A stretch of DNA of 64,000 nt from Actinophytocola oryzae (GCF_004364325.1 NZ_SOCP01000017.1:1-64000); one strand, 5' to 3'. Shown: positions 40,869 to 49,814, counted from the stretch's first letter. The notes: generated by a model from the sequence alone, not told the origin. Numbers and translations: made by a program.

Positions 40869-40882
40869 TCGCCCAAGGTCCT
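40869..40882 (-). promoter_or_regulatory. Weak DosR-box-like element before the small membrane gene
   Basis: TCGCC-caag-GTCCT keeps the spacer and right arm but has only 2 of 5 in the left arm; it is 79 bases before 40790. Confidence 0.35.
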
Positions 40883-40965
40883 GCGCACCCGGCGGTGGCT
40901 CACCACAGGGGGTTGTCGTCAGGCCCGGTGATGTCGTCCTTTGAGGTGGCCTTCGGACATAACTT

Positions 40966-42600
40966 GTGTCGATGTCCCGAGTGGACGGTTTGACGAGGTA
41001 TAAGTCGACGATGACGAGCCTCAGCCCAGATCACGCGAACGCGTTGGTGCAGCTGCGCGCGCTGCTCGAACAAGCGCGACAGTCAGCGAGTACGACGTCA
41101 CCGGTGGGTCGGCTGACGGCGTTGGTGTTGCTCGATGCGGTCAACGAACGCGTCACCCATCTCGCCGTACAAACACTGCCCGACGTACGGGTCGGAGCCC
41201 GTGACCTGTTCGAGGAGATGTACAGCAAGGTTCGGGAGGCTCTTGCTTCGAGGTGGTCACGAGACCACGGGTGGGCGGAGGTGCGGAAGCTGCACCGTGC
41301 CCGCAACAACGCTCAGCACGAAGGTCTCGGTGCGGATCCAGCATTGCTACCAGGGTGGGCGATCGCAACGGAGCAGTACACCCGGTCACTCGTCCAGGCT
41401 GTGTTCACCGTCAGTATCGACGAGGTCCACCTAGCGGACGCCATCACTGATCCGGACATCGCGACCGAAGTGCGCAACGGCGAGGAGGCATTGACCGACG
41501 GTGATGTCGTGGCGGCGATGGACGCCATCGGGAGAGCATTCCGGCAGGCCTTCGATCGCTGGCTCGGCCAGCACTCCAGAGCGCACCGAAACGGGTTCGC
41601 TACCTACTATTCGATCCATATCGATGGATTCGAGGAAGTCGACAAGGCGCTGAGGCAGACGCGAGACCTCGTCATCGCGCAGTCATTTGCCATAGATCCG
41701 GCCGAGTACACCTGGTATTCCTACCTTCGGAATGTCGACCCGATCACGGTGACGAGCGAGGAAGCAAGGCGCGCGTTGGCGTTCGTGTTCTGGTGGATCG
41801 TTCGGTGGGAGGCTATCAATCAGACGATCGTTCCGGAGACGGTTCGTCGCGGTAGGCGACTGGAACGACTCGCAGTCAAAACGCGAGCAACCGACCGTCC
41901 GGCACGACTGGAGTCGGTCACGTTGAAGCGGCACACGGTGGGCCGGAGGGTGGCTACATTCGAGTTGACTGATCTGCCCCCGCGGGAGATGTACGAGGAC
42001 TGGCGCGAAGCGTTCGCCACCGCATTGATGGCTCTTGATCGTGCCGACACCCGGTTCGTCGCCCTTGTTGACGATTCGCTCAGTATGGAGATCACGGACG
42101 ACGTTGACGCGGCAGCGCTGGTGCGACAGCTGAAAGACTTGTTGCGGGCGACGGAGGCGCAGGCGGCGCTGCTGCGGAAGCAGCGCGCACAGGAGAAGGA
42201 GCGCTCCGATGAAAAGCGCATTGCCTTCACGGACGCCATGGCCGCACTGGCTGATCAAATGCCCGCCTGGGTTGAAGAGGTAGTTCCGACAAGTATCGAA
42301 AATGCGTGTAATGGCGTACCGTTCGGTCTGCAAATTAACCTTGCCGACCACGCGCGGGAGCACTGGGGAAAGATCGGCGAGGTAATTCGCGCGCATCAGT
42401 TGGTAACCGCCGCCTACACCACCTCCTCCACCGCTTCCATACAGGTCGAGCCGGAACTCGACGCTGCCGGCGCAGTAACCGTTCTCCGGGACTCCGACCC
42501 ACAGGTGACGCCCTATCTCCAGGCCGAACTGCAAAGGGTTCAAGACGAGGAACGGGCGCACAACGAACTGCTCAGCCGCCTGCGGGAAGCCGTAAGCTAA
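40966..42600 (+). CDS. Large protein with a HEPN-type RNase motif
   Basis: A 544-residue protein I do not recognise as a whole. The first 150 residues look like a helical HEPN domain: LVLLDAVNERVTHLAVQ helices, then HRARNNAQHEGLGADPALLP, in which R113-N-x-x-x-H118 is the R-x4-H active-site signature of HEPN RNases. A long helical middle follows, with a charged coiled-coil-like stretch (about 395-440, QAALLRKQRAQEKERSDEKR), and an alpha/beta-looking C-terminus. HEPN proteins are common as toxin or abortive-infection effectors. No clear ribosome site precedes 40966 or 40972; 41011 (GAGG 12 bases before) is an alternative start. GC is below that of the left neighbours, and IS elements follow. 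Function as a defence effector is inferred. Confidence 0.6.
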   Translation: MSMSRVDGLTRYKSTMTSLSPDHANALVQLRALLEQARQSASTTSPVGRLTALVLLDAVNERVTHLAVQTLPDVRVGARDLFEEMYSKVREALASRWSRDHGWAEVRKLHRARNNAQHEGLGADPALLPGWAIATEQYTRSLVQAVFTVSIDEVHLADAITDPDIATEVRNGEEALTDGDVVAAMDAIGRAFRQAFDRWLGQHSRAHRNGFATYYSIHIDGFEEVDKALRQTRDLVIAQSFAIDPAEYTWYSYLRNVDPITVTSEEARRALAFVFWWIVRWEAINQTIVPETVRRGRRLERLAVKTRATDRPARLESVTLKRHTVGRRVATFELTDLPPREMYEDWREAFATALMALDRADTRFVALVDDSLSMEITDDVDAAALVRQLKDLLRATEAQAALLRKQRAQEKERSDEKRIAFTDAMAALADQMPAWVEEVVPTSIENACNGVPFGLQINLADHAREHWGKIGEVIRAHQLVTAAYTTSSTASIQVEPELDAAGAVTVLRDSDPQVTPYLQAELQRVQDEERAHNELLSRLREAVS

Positions 42601-42653
42601 CTCCGCAGGATCGCCCCCTGCTGTCGCGGCGGGCCTCCCGGCCGAACGTGGTC

Positions 42654-42918
42654 ATGCTGCGACCAAGTTCTTCCGGCTCGTCGCCGTCTGCAGTCGATCG
42701 GCGATGCGGATGTGGTCGTCCTCGTGCGTGGGTGGCAGCCATGACGTGGAAGGCGGCACCACTGCGGTAATCGGTGGTGCCGCCTTGTTCTTGCAGGACG
42801 CGCTGCGCGAACGCCTGCCAGTCGTTGGGTTGCCCCTGACTGGCCAACACCACGCTTCCTTGTTGGTCACTCCCTGCTGCACGGGCTGCGGGGGGTCTGC
42901 TGCACGAGTAGGTGACAT
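42654..42918 (-). pseudogene. Frameshifted gene relic before the IS3 element
   Basis: On the minus strand one frame gives VVLASQGQPNDWQAFAQRVL then GTTDYRSGAAFHVMAATH, and a second frame continues EDDHIRIADRLQTATSRKNL to a stop at about 42654. The two parts read as one coding stretch broken by a frameshift near 42715. The N-terminus is missing where the IS3 element begins. The ATH-EDDHI pattern faintly recalls plasmid mobilisation proteins, but I cannot name the family. It is the only other gene-like content in 42,600-42,960. Confidence 0.35.
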
Positions 42919-42960
42919 CTGAGTTGGCTTGCCCAGGTGGTGAGCTGGGAGGATGTCGCT

Positions 42961-43269
42961 GTGCCCAAGCCTTACCCCCAGGAGTTCCGTGACGATGTTG
43001 TGCGGGTCGCCCGTGGCCGTGAGCCCGGTGTGACGGTCGAGCAGGTCGCGAAGGATTTCGGGGTCCACCCGATGACGTTGTTCAAGTGGCTGCGCCAGGC
43101 CGAGATCGACGAGGGCGCCAAACCCGGTGTGAGCAGGGACGACTCGGCCGAGCTGCGCGAGGCCCGCAAGCGGATCAAGCTGCTGGAGCAGGAGAACGAG
43201 GTCCTGCGTCGTGCGACGGCGTACTTGTCGCAGGCGAACCTGCCGGGAAAAGGCTCTACCCGCTCGTGA
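42961..43269 (+). CDS. IS3-family transposase OrfA
   Basis: A 102-residue helix-turn-helix protein: PKPYPQEFRDDVVRVARGRE, then VAKDFGVHPMTLFKWLRQAE (recognition helix) and a leucine-zipper-like ARKRIKLLEQENEVLRRATA. OrfB lies in the -1 frame. The A-AAA-G run at 43248-43251 is a typical slippery site for programmed frameshift to make the OrfAB fusion. The GTG at 42961 is the start; an upstream extension is less likely. The element cannot transpose by itself because orfB is broken. Confidence 0.88.
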   Translation: MPKPYPQEFRDDVVRVARGREPGVTVEQVAKDFGVHPMTLFKWLRQAEIDEGAKPGVSRDDSAELREARKRIKLLEQENEVLRRATAYLSQANLPGKGSTRS

Positions 43270-43670
43270 CCGAGCTGGCCGCGGACGGGATCCCTGTCGC
43301 GGTGACGTGCCGGGTACTCGACATCGCTCGACAGCCTTACTACCGGTGGCGTGCCCGGCCGGTCACCGTCACCGAACTCGATCGGGCGTATCGGGCGAAT
43401 GTGTTGTTCGACGCGCACCGCGACGATCCGGAGTTTGGCTACCGGTTCCTGGCCGACGAGGCCCGCGACGCCGGCCAGTCGATGGCGGATCGGACCGCGT
43501 GGCGGATCTGCTCGGCGATGGGCTGGTGGAGCGCGTTCGGCAAGAAACGCGGCCGCACCGGCAAGAAGACCGGCCCGCCGGTTCACGACGACCTTGTCCG
43601 GCGCGAGTTCACCGCCGCCGCACCGAACCTGTTGTGGCTGGCCGATATCACCGAACACCGCACCGCTTGG
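43250..43670 (+). pseudogene. 5' part of IS3 OrfB
   Basis: This is the N-terminal half of an IS3 transposase (GKRLYPLVTELAADGIPVAV, then PNLLWLADITEHRTAW). It contains the first catalytic Asp of the DDE triad (WLADIT) and stops abruptly at the left end of the IS30-type element at 43665-43670. It is read in the -1 frame from orfA. Confidence 0.8.
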
Positions 43671-45305
43671 ATTCCAGCAGTCGTTGCAACACCTACCGGA
43701 GGTGTTGGTCGATGCCAGCTCCGAAGTACACCATGGAGCAGAAGGAGCGCTTCTTCGAGTTGGTCGACAGGGGTGGCACTGTCAGAGCCGCGGCTGCGGC
43801 CGCGGGCGTCCACGAGAGCGCGGCCTATACCTGGTTACGCAACGCTGGCCTGACAATGCAGCGGGCAACGCCGCGGGTGTACTCGGCGGAGGACAAGGCC
43901 GAGTTCTTTCGAAGGCTGGCTGTCAACCCGAATGTGTCGGCTGTCGCGAAGGGTCTAGGGTTCCCGCGGGTCACGTGCTACGCGTGGGCCCACAGGGCCG
44001 GCATCTTCACCAGCGAGGCCCGCAAGGTGAATCCTCGGCGTGAGGAGTTCCTTCGGCTGCGGGCCTCCGGCCTGTCGAGGGCCGATGCGAGGAAACGCGT
44101 TGGTGCCGACGCCCGGTCGGCGACCGACTGGGACAAGGGGATCACGATCATCAATCGCGGGCGTGTCTACCCCGGTGGGCGAGTCGTGCGTTACCCAGAG
44201 CCGATCATTGACGGCGTGCCCGAACGGAGAACCCGCGCGATCGGCGGGAGCGTCGACCTCAACGTGGTCGAGAAGGTCATCCACGCCCGCTACCTGAGCC
44301 TGATAGAGCGCGAGCAACTTCAGGACCTGCGACGGTCCGGTATATCGATACGCCAGATCGCTGCGGAAATGGGGCGGGCGCCGTCGACGATCAGTCGTGA
44401 ACTGAAACGCAACACCGCGTCGCCGCAGGGCTACATGCCGCATACAGCCCATCGGCTGTCGGTTCGACGCCGAGCACGACCTCGGCAGCCGAAGCTCGTG
44501 GCGAACGTCGAGCTGCGCGCCTATGTGCAGGCAAGCCTGAAGAAGAAGTGGTCGCCCCAGCAGATCAGCAACCGGCTGATCAAGAAGTTCCCGGACGCCC
44601 CGGAGATGCGCGTGAGCACCGAAACGATCTACCAGGCGATCTATGTCCACGCACGCGGCGAGTTGAAGCGCGAGCTGGGCCGACAGCTGCGTCGAGGACG
44701 CGCAGCTCGCAAGCCCCGCAAGCAGCCGGACGCGCGTCGCCCGCGGTTCGTGGATCCTATGAAGGCGATCAGCGACCGGCCCGCCCACGTCGCGTCCCGA
44801 GAGGTTCCAGGCCATTGGGAGGGTGACCTCATCATCGGCGCGGCAGGTGGATCAGCGATCGCCACGCTGGTCGAACGATCCAGCCGGTTCGTGCTGCTCG
44901 GGCATCTCGGCCGTGAGCGCAGCGCCGACGCCGTTCGAGACAGCCTGATCACAACCGTTGCTCACCTGCCTGACTCATTGCGCGGCACGCTCACCTGGGA
45001 CCAGGGCGCCGAGATGGCAGAACACAAGGCATTCAGCATCGCCACGAACATGGACGTCTACTTCGCCGACCCCGGAGCGCCTTGGCAGAGAGGCAGCAAC
45101 GAGAACACCAACGGCCTGCTGCGGCAGTACTTCCCCAAGGGCACCGACCTCTCAGCAATCAGCACCGACGACCTGAAAGCTGTGGCCAACGAACTCAACG
45201 AACGACCACGAAAAACCCTCGACTGGGACACCCCGGCCGAACGCCTGACTGCTTTACTGAACGCCACGTAGACCCCAACGTTGCGACGACCACTGGAATC
45301 CAAGC
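43665..45305 (+). mobile_element. IS30-family insertion sequence
   Basis: The ends GGATTCCAGCAGTCGTTGCAAC (43669-43690) and, on the opposite strand, GGATTCCAGTGGTCGTCGCAAC (45280-45301) form 22-bp inverted repeats matching at 19 positions. The match can be extended by GCTT on each side. The element carries one full transposase gene. Confidence 0.82.
43712..45271 (+). CDS. IS30-family transposase
   Basis: A 519-residue transposase. It is longer than the usual IS30 protein (about 380) by an N-terminal segment of about 180 residues with two helix-turn-helix-like repeats (GGTVRAAAAAAGVHESAAYT, VSAVAKGLGFPRVTCYAWAH). The IS30 part then follows: LSLIEREQLQDLRRSGISIR, REVPGHWEGDLIIGAAGGSA (first Asp), LTWDQGAEMAEH (second Asp), PWQRGSNENTNGLLRQYFPK (Glu). 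All three catalytic acids are present and no frame break is seen, so it may be active. The ATG at 43712 follows GGAGG-type pairing. Confidence 0.93.
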   Translation: MPAPKYTMEQKERFFELVDRGGTVRAAAAAAGVHESAAYTWLRNAGLTMQRATPRVYSAEDKAEFFRRLAVNPNVSAVAKGLGFPRVTCYAWAHRAGIFTSEARKVNPRREEFLRLRASGLSRADARKRVGADARSATDWDKGITIINRGRVYPGGRVVRYPEPIIDGVPERRTRAIGGSVDLNVVEKVIHARYLSLIEREQLQDLRRSGISIRQIAAEMGRAPSTISRELKRNTASPQGYMPHTAHRLSVRRRARPRQPKLVANVELRAYVQASLKKKWSPQQISNRLIKKFPDAPEMRVSTETIYQAIYVHARGELKRELGRQLRRGRAARKPRKQPDARRPRFVDPMKAISDRPAHVASREVPGHWEGDLIIGAAGGSAIATLVERSSRFVLLGHLGRERSADAVRDSLITTVAHLPDSLRGTLTWDQGAEMAEHKAFSIATNMDVYFADPGAPWQRGSNENTNGLLRQYFPKGTDLSAISTDDLKAVANELNERPRKTLDWDTPAERLTALLNAT

Positions 45306-45478
45306 TACGACAGTACTTCCCCAAAGGAACCGACCTGTCCCGCTGGAACCGCACCGAACTCGCCGCCGTCGCCAACACACTCAACAACCGTCCACGCAAG
45401 ACACTCGAATGGAAAACACCGGCCGAAGCACTGAACGAGCTGCTACTCTCACAACAATAACCGGTGTTGCGACCACCG
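45305..45478 (+). pseudogene. 3' relic of a second IS30-type transposase
   Basis: From 45305 to the TAA at 45458 the sequence reads LRQYFPKGTDLSRWNRTELA followed by VANTLNNRPRKTLEWKTPAE, the last 51 residues of a different IS30 transposase. A GTTGCGACCACCGG run at 45466-45479 resembles its right inverted repeat. It lies directly next to the complete IS30 element, so the new copy replaced or deleted most of an older one. Confidence 0.75.
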
Positions 45479-45772
45479 GTTGAGTTCGGGACCTATACCG
45501 CGCACGATTTCACCGTGCTCTGTGACAAGCTCGGTGTTCGGCAGTCGATGGGTCGGACCGGGTCGTGTTTCGACAACGCCGCGGCCGAGTCGTTCTTCTC
45601 AACACTGGAACACGAAGTGCTCTCCCGGCATCATTTCAAAACCCGGAAAGAAGCGCAACAAACTATTGTGAAATGGGTCGTCGACTTCTACAATCGACGA
45701 CGTCGCCACAGTTCCTGTGGCATGCAATCCCCGATCGACTACGAGACCGCTGCGGCCAACCGAGCCGCATAG
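45479..45772 (+). pseudogene. 3' part of IS3 OrfB
   Basis: The end of the IS3 transposase (VEFGTYTAHDFTVLCDKLGV, then RTGSCFDNAAAESFFSTLEH and RRRHSSCGMQSPIDYE), including the catalytic Glu. It is separated from its 5' part at 43670 and the two together still lack about 60 central residues, so a deletion accompanied the IS30 insertions. Confidence 0.8.
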
Positions 45773-45802
45773 AGGAGTCCTCCACGATCAGGGGGGAAGC
45801 TC

Positions 45803-46915
45803 ATGCTGCAGGTCCGCAACCTCTTAGCAGGAACGGGCAGACGGATGCGCATCCTCGGTCGCGTCGGCGCTGCTCTCGTGGCTCCTGCCGCACTCGCTTT
45901 CACACCCTCGCAGCATTTCTCCGCGACCGGTGCCGAGCAGAGTGCAACGAGCGCGCCTACGCCGGCCCAGTTCGCCCCGTTCGGCCTCGACGAGGCGCCG
46001 CACGCTGCTTACCCCACGGCGACCCGACTGCGGGATGGCACGGTGCGCATGGTGTGGCGGCAGGGCACGGCAGGAGTGAGCGATGACGGCCGGCTATACA
46101 CCGCGATTGGTAACCCAGCGACCGGCGAATGGTCGTCGCCGCCGATCCTCGTGCAGGTTGACATCGGCCCGGACATTCGCGACCCACATCTGTCGTCTAT
46201 TGGTGATGACGTGTGGCTGACCTACTTCGTCAGCTCCACGAACGGCATACCGGCTGGGGCGCGTGCTGCGCGCTCCACCGACGGCGGCGCGACGTTCGGC
46301 CCGTCCGTGCGCATCGACCCGAACCTGCCCTACGCCGCGATCAGCTCGCCCATCGTGCAGGTTGGAGGCAAGCTGATGACCGCGTTCTATGCGCGCAAGG
46401 CCGGTGAAGTCGTGAACACCGCATGGGCTGCCTGGTCAACCGACAACGGGCAGACCTGGGCGAGCAATCGCATCGCGAATGAGATCGACACGAAGACCCC
46501 TTACTCCGAACCATGGGTCGTCACCAACGGAACGACTGCGGTCTACCTGTTCCGTGATGGTGACTGGAACGCGATCGCAACGCGCTCAACGTCCGACGGG
46601 GGAGTGACATGGTCATCGGTGCGCAGATCCGTGATCACCCACGCGACCGGCAACTCGGCAAGCGTGTGGGCAAGCAATGGCCGGATCTACACCGTTTACC
46701 GACACACCGTCACCCGCGCCGCGATGCTGGCCTCGTCAACCGATGCGGGGAAGACGTTCATCGTAGAACGCGTGCTGATGCCGGCTAGCTCAAGCACGTC
46801 GTCGGTTGGCATGACGTACGCGCACCCAGTCGAGCTTGACGCCGGCAATATCTGGTGCCCGCTCGGCATGGAGCGGTCCGACGGAAGCGGTCGCCTCTAC
46901 CTCGGTTACCTGTAG
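45803..46915 (+). CDS. Secreted Asp-box (sialidase-like) beta-propeller protein
   Basis: A 370-residue protein with a Sec-type N-terminus (about residues 15-45, RILGRVGAALVAPAALAF) and several Asp boxes of the S-x-D-x-G-x-T-W/F type: ARSTDGGATFG, WSTDNGQTWAS, STSDGGVTWSS and SSTDAGKTFIV. These mark a sialidase-like beta-propeller. I do not see the complete set of sialidase catalytic arginines, so enzymatic activity is unclear. GGGGGGAAG lies upstream of the ATG at 45803. It is next to IS relics and may be a cargo gene of the accessory block. The GC content is below that of the core genes. Confidence 0.7.
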   Translation: MLQVRNLLAGTGRRMRILGRVGAALVAPAALAFTPSQHFSATGAEQSATSAPTPAQFAPFGLDEAPHAAYPTATRLRDGTVRMVWRQGTAGVSDDGRLYTAIGNPATGEWSSPPILVQVDIGPDIRDPHLSSIGDDVWLTYFVSSTNGIPAGARAARSTDGGATFGPSVRIDPNLPYAAISSPIVQVGGKLMTAFYARKAGEVVNTAWAAWSTDNGQTWASNRIANEIDTKTPYSEPWVVTNGTTAVYLFRDGDWNAIATRSTSDGGVTWSSVRRSVITHATGNSASVWASNGRIYTVYRHTVTRAAMLASSTDAGKTFIVERVLMPASSSTSSVGMTYAHPVELDAGNIWCPLGMERSDGSGRLYLGYL

Positions 46916-47096
46916 TCCGCGATGCGGATGACGTGTGTCCGCGTGCTGGTCAGTTCAACAGCAGTATCGACTCTTCGGCGCAAGCCGGACTGAGCACGAC
47001 AGTCTCGCCTGGCTGTGAGGCTTTGTAGACATGAACGCGTTGGCCATCCTGAATAGCTGACAGACCTGAGCACTCATCGATCCCGTCGTGGCACAC

Positions 47097-49517
47097 CTAG
47101 TTCGATCCGGATACTTCGGCGCTGACGTCGTCAGTGCCTAGACCTGCTATCAGGACAACCTTCGGTGCCCCTGCGGGTCGCCATGAACTGTAGTTCTGTG
47201 TGGTTGTTTCGATGGTGGATCTGCTTGCGGAGGTCCAACGTTCTGCTGTGGTTGCGAAGACGAGTTGGTCTGCTCGTATCCGACTGGCTGCGGTGCATTT
47301 CTTGGTTATTTCCGCGCGACCTGAGCGGCCGACGAGGTCGTTACCGGAGCTCTTGCATTCGGCGACTGTGATGGTGTCGTCGGTGTAGGTTACGAGATCG
47401 AGTTCGACCTCTGGCTGCCCATCTTTTACGAACTCGACTTCTGCTACGTCATCGAACGTGTTTCGAGGGTTTTGTTTGTTGCGCAGGTAGGTCGAGAGCA
47501 GGGCGGGTACGTGGCCGTTGTCACGGAGGACTTGGCGCCCGACTGGGTGTAGATCGTAGAACCAGATTGGTTCGTCATTGGGAGCCTTCCATGACCACTG
47601 GTCGAGGTCACTGAGGGCGTCACATCGTTGGCACGTCCACCGTTGACTTATGTTGTCGATCGTCTGGAACTGTTTGTGTTCACAGGTGGCACACCTCAGA
47701 ACCAGACCCCGGCGTATGACGCCGGCACGGGATGCCGCGTCGATGCGTCTGCGAACTTCGTCCTTGGGCAAATTGGGGGTGCGGGCGCATATTCCGGCGA
47801 AGCTGAGCACACCCTCACCTGCGGATAGGGCGATGCCTTGGCGATCTGGGTATGCCGCGGTCGTGGACGCGCTCTTTGGGAGCATCGCACGAAGTGCGGG
47901 TAGCAGGACTCCTCCGAAGAGTTCGGTGTAGGACTGGCGGCCCCCGAGCATGTCAGCCAAGAGCGTGGCACGGCGTCCTGCATCACTAACTCGCACTTGG
48001 AGGCCGTGCTCGGTGCCCTTCGCGGCTACCCATGCTTGAAGACTCAGATCGCGCAGGGCCACGCGAGCGAGTCTGTTTTCATTTCTCGTGCCGGCGACGA
48101 CGAGGTCATACCGCTGGGCTTGGTAGGTGACTCCGTCACGGCTGCTGCGAGCCCAAGTCTGCATCATGGTCGGGCGGTCGGCGAACAGCGCGAGACTGTC
48201 CAGACCTCGCCTGCGTACCGCTTGGCCTGGACGCCACTGGACGTCGACATGCCAGTTGGTGTCCGATTGGGCGGCGAGTTCAGGGTGGGTGAGTATCGGT
48301 GGCGGCAGAGGTGCCGCCATGCGCGTCGTTGCCATGTCGTCCACGGTCACCGGGATCGTGACGATGCTGTCCCATTGGTCGTTTACTGCGAGGCTAACTG
48401 TGGCTGATTGCTTCCATGGCAGGTTCTGGCTGGTGAGAACGTCAAGGTCGGTGTTGCGTGCCGGTGCCGGGTTGGTGACTGGGCGTGCCGCGCGTAGATG
48501 TGCACGAGCCTCTGTGAGTTCGGTGTGCGACAGAGACATTGACGTGATTGCGAGTTTGCCTGCGTGCTCGTTCAGGCGCCGTGCGATACGGGTGACACCC
48601 CGTTCAATCGGCCACGGTACGTGCTCCTCGCTGACTCCGAGTACTGACGGCAGCCAGTGCGCCGTGCCGAAGGTCAGTCGCCACAGGCGGGACAGGGCGA
48701 AGTCTTCGGCGGTGTCGCCGAGCACCAGCAGACCGGTCTGCCGGTGAGGGAACCCAGCGGTGATGGGGAGCAGGTGGGTCATGGTGCGGTCGTTCGCGGT
48801 TGTGGCCGCTGCTGTGTCGATGCCTAACGCGCTGGTCGGGTGCCACAGCAGCTCGTTCGGTGGCGTGGCTCCCGCGTTACCGAGCAGCCAAGACGCTATG
48901 TCCTTGCGGACTTCTCCGGTGATCTCTGGTTCGGAGGCGTCGCGGGCTGGTGGTGCGGCGACCCCGGCGTAGCATGCGACTGCGGCTCCGAGAGCGCCGC
49001 CCCAGTCGCTGGGACAGGCAAGCACCGATCCATGCCAGGTGCTTTGCATGTTCAGGACTGTCGGGAAGTGCTGGACATCGTTCTCGCCGAGAATTTCAAT
49101 GGCTTCGTGGAGCTCGCCGTGTTCGCTGGTCTGGTAGGTCGAGCACTCCGCTGCAATTTGGTCCCGCGCCGCTGCGTCCGTCTGAACAGGAACCACCTCC
49201 GCGCTGGCCTGTTCCAGTAACCGGAGTCGCTCCTCGCCGGTGACGCAGTCTCCGTCAGCACTGGTGATCTGGAACCAGCCGGGATCGAAGAACTCGAGGT
49301 CACCCACGGTTGGGGGATAGGTCACCACGTAGTCCGGGTCGTAGGCCTGGCATGCCCGTAGCAGTACCGGGTGGACTTCACCGTCGTGGTGAGGCACGAC
49401 GGCGAGACCGGCGCCACCCCAAACTCGACCAGCACGAAACAACGCGCGTCGGGCCCAGAAGCTCCACTGTTCGCCACCGTCGATCACGATCACGACCCGC
49501 GGCGGACGCAGCGTCAT
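47097..49517 (-). CDS. Unrecognised protein with zinc ribbon and PD-(D/E)XK-like nuclease motif
   Basis: A protein of about 806 residues that I do not recognise. The N-terminus is alpha/beta-like (RPPRVVIVIDGGEQWSFWAR, then RVWGGAGLAVVPHHDGEVHP). A zinc ribbon is present near residues 609-632 (RCATCEHKQF...WTCQRCDAL, C-x2-C-x16-C-x2-C). Near the C-terminus PEVELDLVTYTDDTITVAEC-K gives Asp707, Glu720 and Lys722, the D-(x)n-E-x-K pattern of restriction-like nucleases. No transmembrane segment is seen. The start is uncertain: ATG at 49517 or GTG at 49565. GC is lower than in the core. It is flanked by IS relics and a tRNA gene, so a defence role is likely but inferred. Confidence 0.6.
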   Translation of the reverse strand: MTLRPPRVVIVIDGGEQWSFWARRALFRAGRVWGGAGLAVVPHHDGEVHPVLLRACQAYDPDYVVTYPPTVGDLEFFDPGWFQITSADGDCVTGEERLRLLEQASAEVVPVQTDAAARDQIAAECSTYQTSEHGELHEAIEILGENDVQHFPTVLNMQSTWHGSVLACPSDWGGALGAAVACYAGVAAPPARDASEPEITGEVRKDIASWLLGNAGATPPNELLWHPTSALGIDTAAATTANDRTMTHLLPITAGFPHRQTGLLVLGDTAEDFALSRLWRLTFGTAHWLPSVLGVSEEHVPWPIERGVTRIARRLNEHAGKLAITSMSLSHTELTEARAHLRAARPVTNPAPARNTDLDVLTSQNLPWKQSATVSLAVNDQWDSIVTIPVTVDDMATTRMAAPLPPPILTHPELAAQSDTNWHVDVQWRPGQAVRRRGLDSLALFADRPTMMQTWARSSRDGVTYQAQRYDLVVAGTRNENRLARVALRDLSLQAWVAAKGTEHGLQVRVSDAGRRATLLADMLGGRQSYTELFGGVLLPALRAMLPKSASTTAAYPDRQGIALSAGEGVLSFAGICARTPNLPKDEVRRRIDAASRAGVIRRGLVLRCATCEHKQFQTIDNISQRWTCQRCDALSDLDQWSWKAPNDEPIWFYDLHPVGRQVLRDNGHVPALLSTYLRNKQNPRNTFDDVAEVEFVKDGQPEVELDLVTYTDDTITVAECKSSGNDLVGRSGRAEITKKCTAASRIRADQLVFATTAERWTSASRSTIETTTQNYSSWRPAGAPKVVLIAGLGTDDVSAEVSGSN

Positions 49518-49814
49518 ACTCACCGCGGAATGCGACCACGAAGCCCTCGAACTCACGCCAGGCACTGAACCACACGACAGGCCCGACGATGCCGATGCAA
49601 CGCCGACGGCGGCTGCAGGTCGTGCGACATGCGGGCCGGGTTTGGCCTCACCACCTGAGCGCAGCCAGCACCGCCAGCCCTAATACGGGGGTACGCATGG
49701 GGGACGATCACCCGGATTTGGCCGGTCCCAGCCGGACGGAGCCGGATCCTTCATGATCAGCTTCGAAGGCATCATGGCAGGTCAAAGGGCCTGGTCAGAG
49801 TGGGTTTGCGAGGG
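49518..49814. other. Intergenic region between the nuclease-like gene and tRNA
   Basis: No convincing gene is seen. Short open frames on both strands lack ribosome sites. It is the probable junction between the accessory block and the core chromosome. No copy of the tRNA 3' end was found by eye elsewhere in the window. Confidence 0.4.

Larger units (their letters stand above)
42920..45775 (+). mobile_element. IS3-family element, disrupted by IS30-type insertions
   Basis: OrfA and the start of orfB lie at 42961-43670, and the end of orfB at 45479-45772. The middle, including the second catalytic acid region, is replaced by IS30-type sequence. The outer limits are approximate; no clear terminal inverted repeats could be paired by eye. 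Confidence 0.75.

Noticed and set aside
42572..42853. Intact minus-strand gene of 93 residues
   Set aside because: The coding pattern continues in another frame and starts without a ribosome site at an IS boundary, so it is treated as a relic.
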